From Litoditis marina (Eukaryota > Nematoda > Chromadorea > Rhabditida > Rhabditidae), in contig OZ038439.1 of NCBI GenBank assembly GCA_964036275.1, forward strand, positions 14,055,095-14,119,094: 64,000 bases of DNA, written 5' to 3'. The translations under genes and the position numbers were made by a program. Below are positions 59,346 to 64,000 of the stretch, one piece after another. Position 1 is the first letter of the stretch. Every line of letters starts with the position of its first letter. Under the pieces are notes generated by a model that did not search any database, was not told the origin of the DNA, and saw nothing but the letters and a program-made list of their open reading frames with translations.

Positions 59346-61929
59346 ATGACGACGATAAACTCGTCTTCGTCCTCGATTTACAGCTATTGGGAGATGACCA
59401 GACAAGTGGTACGTTCTTTGATTTGACTTGGTGACTACTAATAATATGTTTTTTTGTTAATAACATTGAAAAAAATATTTGAACTTGTTAGTAGTGATTT
59501 CCTTTCTGTCTTCACGACGTATTCGTTCAGTATGCTGTTCTACAGGTTCTTCAATGGAGCTTCCCCAGCATTGAAGAATGTCCCCACATGGATCAACCTA
59601 AATGGGCCAGTGATTTCATTGCCTATCTATCACTTTCTCTCATCCTCTTCTACTTTTATGTATTGTTCTGTATTTATTGCTCAGCCAAAAACGACTCGAG
59701 CAAATCTTTCTATCGGTGTGCCTACATGCTTTCTATTGGCGACTTATCAATTATCATCTTGGCTATCAGAGGTAATTATAGTAATTGTTTCGTTCTTTTG
59801 AAAATTTGCTCCCAAAGGATTCCAGTCAATTCTAGGAAATTCTTATGTGATTGAACTTGAGAACATCGAATTAACATTAACTATCGTGTATAGTAAAAGA
59901 ACAATCCGATCGAGTAGCACGCATCATTTGCATCACCAATCAACTAAGTGTGACATGTAAACCTACCAGAACAACTAAGATTTTTTTCTCATGGATGATT
60001 ATGTTACTTCAAGAAAACAATTTAACAGGTCAAACAAAGTCGATTTGTGGTTGAGAAGGGGATATGTGTTTTTAATATGTACGTTTCAGACGGAATTCTC
60101 CGGCATTGTATCATCTACGGCGATCCAGAGTTGATGTTGGCCCATTTAGCGATGACTACATTAGGGGTACACATAACAGTTACTGTGAACCTCACCTTCG
60201 CCGCGATGAGGCTCACGGCTGTTTTCTGGAACTTCGAGGTGAATTGCGTTTTCATACCAAAGAGGTAGTTTGATCTCTGAAAGTTCACTGTGAATCAAAG
60301 ATGAACTAAACTACAAACACAGCAGGCCACCATCTGGCTAGTTTTCTGAGACCGCCTCCATGTAATGTCTAGTCTCACGTTCACACTACATTTTGTAGCC
60401 AAGTTGTTCCTAAACCTATAGCATCCACTGGCTCAAATGAAACGTTAAGAGTTACCATTAATGTATCAACAATTCTTTTTTTCTCTATTTTACGAATCCG
60501 TTAAATAACTATTCGTATCCAACATTATATCATTGTCAAACTCGAATCACGATCAAAACGAATTTTAGCGATAACTACATTTCTAGAAAGCTGACACTGT
60601 TGTCAACCACGGCTTGGCTATGTCTGTCATTTGGACTGCCTTTCATTTTCTGGCGGTCCATTTCGGTTTCGCTCATGGCTACGTGATAACCGAGGAGGGA
60701 ATCTACGATTATCCCAAATATACTTTCGGTTTCACCCGAAACACAATGCCGTTTATACTTGTTGCTATAACTTTCGTCATCTACATCATCACAGCCAGAA
60801 AACTGCAAAAGGTGAGCAAAACGGCAAATTTCTCCCCGAATCGACTCTTCTCGAACCGAAATCGAACCACTTCTTCCCGAACCAGTTGATTTGGTGAGGA
60901 ATCGAACTACTTGCGTTCTCAAACTGACAGGAAATCGAAACAAACTCTAACAAACGTTACGTAGTCTACCAACTTGGGCATTAATTAGTTGAATTGGTTC
61001 GGTTCAACCTTTGTCAGCCCCAACTTGGTTCGGTTTTGAAACGAACCACCCGGTTCGGGAAAAATCGGTTCGATTTTGATTCGGGAAGAGTCGGTTTGGG
61101 AAAAAGTTCACCGAGCAAAACATGGGCATACATGTTTTCAGCGTACACATGTTTACCACGTTTTCTTGTTCAATAATCGAAAATTCCAATACTGTTTCAA
61201 CAAAATTCAGAAACAAATAAACTTGCAGATCAATGTCAGCTTGCTATAAAAACTCGGCTATATCTCATGACTAAGTCCTCGAAAAATAAGAGAGCACAAT
61301 AATCAACAAGAATTACCCTAAGTGACACAGCGTTCACATGTGATGATTCAAATCGAACATTGATCTGAGTTTCACATCGAAAACGTCCGTTCGAAATTGA
61401 TATTCATTGTTTTCAGTCTTCCCGCGTAGTGACGAGTCGAAAGAAGATGACTCGGGAAATACTATTCCTCACTCAATCGTTCATAATATTTCTGAAACAG
61501 GTTATATATCTGTCCATTGTGTATCAACTCCTCATCTATGTCAACATGTTGACATCCGAACAAAATGCGAACATTAAGTACTTTGTTCGACCTATCACTG
61601 CAGGAATCACACCGGTTCGTTGTGTTTTCAACATGGCTCTACAAAATCAAAAAGAGAGGCAAAAGTAAGAAATATACAATCAGAACTCAGAAAGAGATGA
61701 AAGTTGATATTGAATTCAATAGTTTTCAACGAAAAACTGTCCAAGGAAAGTTTTGAGTACCCTATCACACCCTATCATATTCCAGTTCCTCTACCTCGGT
61801 TTCTCCACCAACATCCGCCGAGCTGCTCTCAGACTGTCTCGTCTAGAGAGTATAACCACACGGGTGCCAGCTACCATCAGTGTAAAAACACAAAATACAA
61901 AAGTGTCACCAATCTCGAACAAACGTTGA
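59346..61929 (+). CDS. Family A 7TM chemoreceptor gene 5, intact
   Basis: Predicted chemosensory GPCR. Exons 59346-59408, 59546-59771, 60090-60238, 60587-60811, 61417-61614, 61786-61929; 1005 nt, 334 aa. ATG lies 9 nt after GTTCAG. N terminus MTTINSSSSSIYSYWEMTRQ is Ser-rich with a sequon (NSS) and longer than in paralogues; exon 2 has three extra codons before CPHMDQPKWASD. Motifs: SFYRCAYMLSIGDLSIIILA (TM2), GVHITVTVNLTFAAMRLTAV (TM3), HFLAVHFGFAHG (TM4), TRNTMPFILVAITFVIYII (TM5), TREILFLTQSFIIFLKQ (TM6), RPITAGITP, FLYLGFSTNIRRAALRL (TM7). Intron 4 carries an inverted-repeat element. An M3 MITE lies about 120 bp past the stop. Srg-superfamily-like; class unresolved. Confidence 0.87.
60829..61104. 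mobile_element. Inverted-repeat element in intron 4 of receptor gene 5
   Basis: About 276 bp; arms of roughly 39 nt, TTCTCCCCGAATCGACTCTT at the left against AAGAGTCGGTTTGGGAAAA at the right, continuing through CGAACCGAAATCGAACC. Interior repeats GGTTCGG/CCGAACC words. Confidence 0.65.
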
Positions 61930-62048
61930 AACTACACAAGTGTTACGTGAAAAGTGGAAAAAACTGTATCGTTTCCCACTAGCGCTAGTATATAGTTGTG
62001 TATCACCGAATAACTTGAAACATGGAGAAACGTCAGTTTTCAATATAC

Positions 62049-62180
62049 TGTTAGTCAATTGCACAGTCACGTGAAACATGTTAAACACAGCAGAACTCAG
62101 AAATGTGCATGGACAAAGTGCACGATTCCTCATTAGAATGCTAACTGTACGTGAATATTCAATTTACTTCTAGTAAAATG
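62049..62180. mobile_element. MITE family M3, copy 4 (reference-quality copy)
   Basis: GTTAGTCAATTGCACAGTCA at the left, ATATTCAATTTACTTCTAGT at the right; inner inverted words CAGTCACGTGAAAC and GTACGTGAATATTC. Full length and uninterrupted. Confidence 0.8.
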
Positions 62181-62687
62181 TTTCCAGTGTTTCCCTCTCA
62201 AGCTTCATTGTTTTCAATGTAACTCTCGATCTTGTTTGGTTTACCCTGCGCATTTTTTTTCGTTTTGATAGTAAGTCTTACAACATTGTTTTAGTTTCCA
62301 CCGCTCATATAGTTTGTACACTCATAAATGTAAATGTGTTTGTAGAATAATGATTATGATTTATTTTTCAAATGTATAAAATGTTGTACATTGTATTCGA
62401 TTATAAAGAAACTAAATAACATTTTTTTTGATTGTAAAGAACCTATCAGATTACGTCAGTTGCTTTTCACAATAATTGTGTTCAAGTTCATATTTTGCTA
62501 CATCATTATTATGATTAGAATAATGTTGCTTCTAATGTTTATCGTTGTTTCGTATTCAATTTAAATTGACATAGCAAAGTAACTAATACGAGTATTCACG
62601 ACAATTCTATTAAGTTGTTAATGGATACTAGAGTAACTCAATTTTCAGAGTGTACAATTAAAATTAAATAAAATTCAGAAAACTGGT
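62181..62687. other. Convergent AT-rich spacer
   Basis: Two receptor genes converge here. No exon or repeat recognised; several A/T-rich runs probably hold poly(A) signals for both strands. Confidence 0.4.
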
Positions 62688-64000
62688 TCAGTTGATCTCA
62701 GCTATGGTCATGGTTGAGACAGCGTTGCGCATGCTATTCATTCTGATAACTCGGTGCTTGGTAGTCTTCCCAAGTGCACAGAGCGAAAGTGCCGCTTTTC
62801 TTATGTTGGTGGAGAACGCGAGGTAGAGAAACTGAAACAAACATCGATAGCGAGTGGACGAATCGTTGTTGTAGTTTGATTTGCAATTTACCATAGAAAA
62901 GGGCGGAACCAAACTACAAGTCCAGTTGGATCTGGCGAAAACACCGTAAATGCCTGCTCTAATAAGAGCGAACTTCGTATCTGACCGTCGTTACTACAAC
63001 TAAACAAAAAAAACACTGTCTGTAATGCTCTGATAAGATCGAAATTCAAACAAATAACACCACCCCTGTTGACGGAAACGCGCAAGTACAAACATGTAGT
63101 GCACACTTACGACTAAACTCAATGAGTTACCATGGAAGAATTTATTGTAGACGCGAAACAACGTAAAACCATGGAAACCTTGTATTACGCTATGTCACAA
63201 AAACGTGGCCTACCTACAGTATGCACTTGTCTTTCGGAAGAAACTGTTAATTTTTTGGTCACTGTTCTAGATAACACAAACAAAACATTTCAACAGACCC
63301 TGTGCAATTTATGAGAGTAAATCGGAGAAAAAGTGTTTCAACCATGAATACGTGAGGTAAACTTACCGGTGTGATTCCAGCCGTAATAGGTCTGACGAAA
63401 TACTTGATCTGCGTGTTAACCTCCTTGGTTATTATTTGTGCGCGGAAGAAAATTCCGTAAATTACACACAAGTATATAACTTGTTTCGAGAATATTATCA
63501 TTGATTGAGTCAGAAACAAAATTTCACGGGAAATTTTGTTGTTGTTATCTGATTGGCGTTGCAGCTGAAAAGAAGTCGATAAAAATTAACAGATCTAACC
63601 TAGATGAAACAAGTTTTTGAACTTCATGTATAGAATTCGAGTATCATAAACGCGGAATATAGAATAGAACTAAACAATCACATCTAACAACGGTTTGGTT
63701 CAACAACAGAAATTTACATGGAGTTTCCTAATATTTGTAGAAAACTTTTACAAAAATCAAAATTTACTTGAAGTTATTTATACAGACACAATGTGTTGTG
63801 TTGTCTAAATAAAACCCACGTTTCTCAGTTTCCATGCGGTGGCAATATAGATAACAAAAGTGACTGCTACCATATGAAACGGCGCTGTGTTTCGAGTATA
63901 GTCAAATGGAAAAAGTGCCTTGTTGCGAATTCTTCCCCGATCAAGCCACACAGCTTGAGCGAATCCGAAATGAACTGCCAGCACATGAATGGCCGTCCAA
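62688..64000 (-). CDS. Family A 7TM chemoreceptor gene 6, partial at window edge
   Basis: Minus-strand receptor whose 5' exons lie beyond position 64000. Visible exons: 64000-63820 (exon 4, cut by the edge), 63564-63367 (exon 5), 62831-62688 (exon 6 with stop). Exon 4 reads HVLAVHFGFAQAVWLDRGRI, then TRNTAPFHMVAVTFVIYI (TM5). Exon 5: NNNKISREILFLTQSMII (TM6), FFRAQIITKEVNTQIKYF, RPITAGITP. Exon 6: FLYLAFSTNIRKAALSLC plus a Met/Thr-containing tail ending TMTIAEIN. Closest in the window to genes 288 and 30228. No lesion in the visible part. Confidence 0.85.

Noticed and set aside
1..64000. Operon or a novel multi-gene system
   Set aside because: Receptors are spaced by kilobases, point in both directions and each has its own start context; local duplication explains the cluster.

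Overview
The window is nuclear DNA from a nematode, most likely Caenorhabditis or a close relative. The evidence is many short introns with T-rich TTTCAG acceptors, two nematode-specific chemoreceptor families, a multidomain astacin of the nas type, acceptor-like sites just before nearly all start codons (expected with trans-spliced leaders), and a very dense load of small DNA transposons. No bacterial-style operons, true tRNA, rRNA or CRISPR are visible. Gene models below were built by hand from splice sites, reading-frame continuity and comparison between paralogues inside the window.

Layout: (1) 1-10.1 kb: an intact 7TM chemoreceptor (288-2683, +), the 3' relic of another (5378-6113, +) and an intact one on the minus strand (10095-6465). 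(2) 10.1-15.3 kb: gene-free, transposon-rich. (3) 15.35-18.47 kb: an intact receptor of a second family (sri/srh type). (4) 19.2-20.4 kb: an ORF1-only LINE-like element. (5) 21.5-33 kb: a tandem pair of first-family receptors, the upstream copy a pseudogene with an intron swollen by a 1.18 kb Harbinger-like element, the downstream copy intact. (6) 41.6-35.0 kb, minus: a 13-exon secreted astacin metalloprotease (signal peptide, prodomain, astacin, EGF, partial CUB), the only non-receptor host gene seen. (7) 44.7-51.2 kb: two more sri-type receptors, the first broken by a 5 bp tandem duplication. (8) 52.7-64 kb: three more first-family receptors (+, +, and a minus one cut by the window edge).

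First family ('family A'): about 325-335 aa, six exons with fixed phases, seven hydrophobic segments and the TM2 signature SFYRCAYMLSIGDLSIIILA and TM7 signature RPITAGITP-FLYLAFS-NIR. It looks like the Srg superfamily (Srv/Srx/Srt/Sru kind); I cannot fix the class. Two subgroups exist: genes at 288, 21484, 30228, 59346, 62688 versus genes at 10095(-) and 52661(+). Second family ('family B'): five exons, 352 aa, CP..D....Y start, MK-YRWHLL-YQ after TM1 and HGAIGA..LLSIN.HYR in TM7, matching Sri/Srh of the Str superfamily.

The genes are expected to act in chemosensory neuron cilia as independent receptors rather than one pathway; their clustering reflects local duplication, inversion and decay. 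The most notable non-gene signals are a repeat family that combines a tRNA-like Pol III A/B-box block with short inverted termini, a 99 nt microRNA-precursor-like hairpin just upstream of the protease gene, nested MITEs, and elements sharing GGGTTGTTA ends but filled with different simple repeats.
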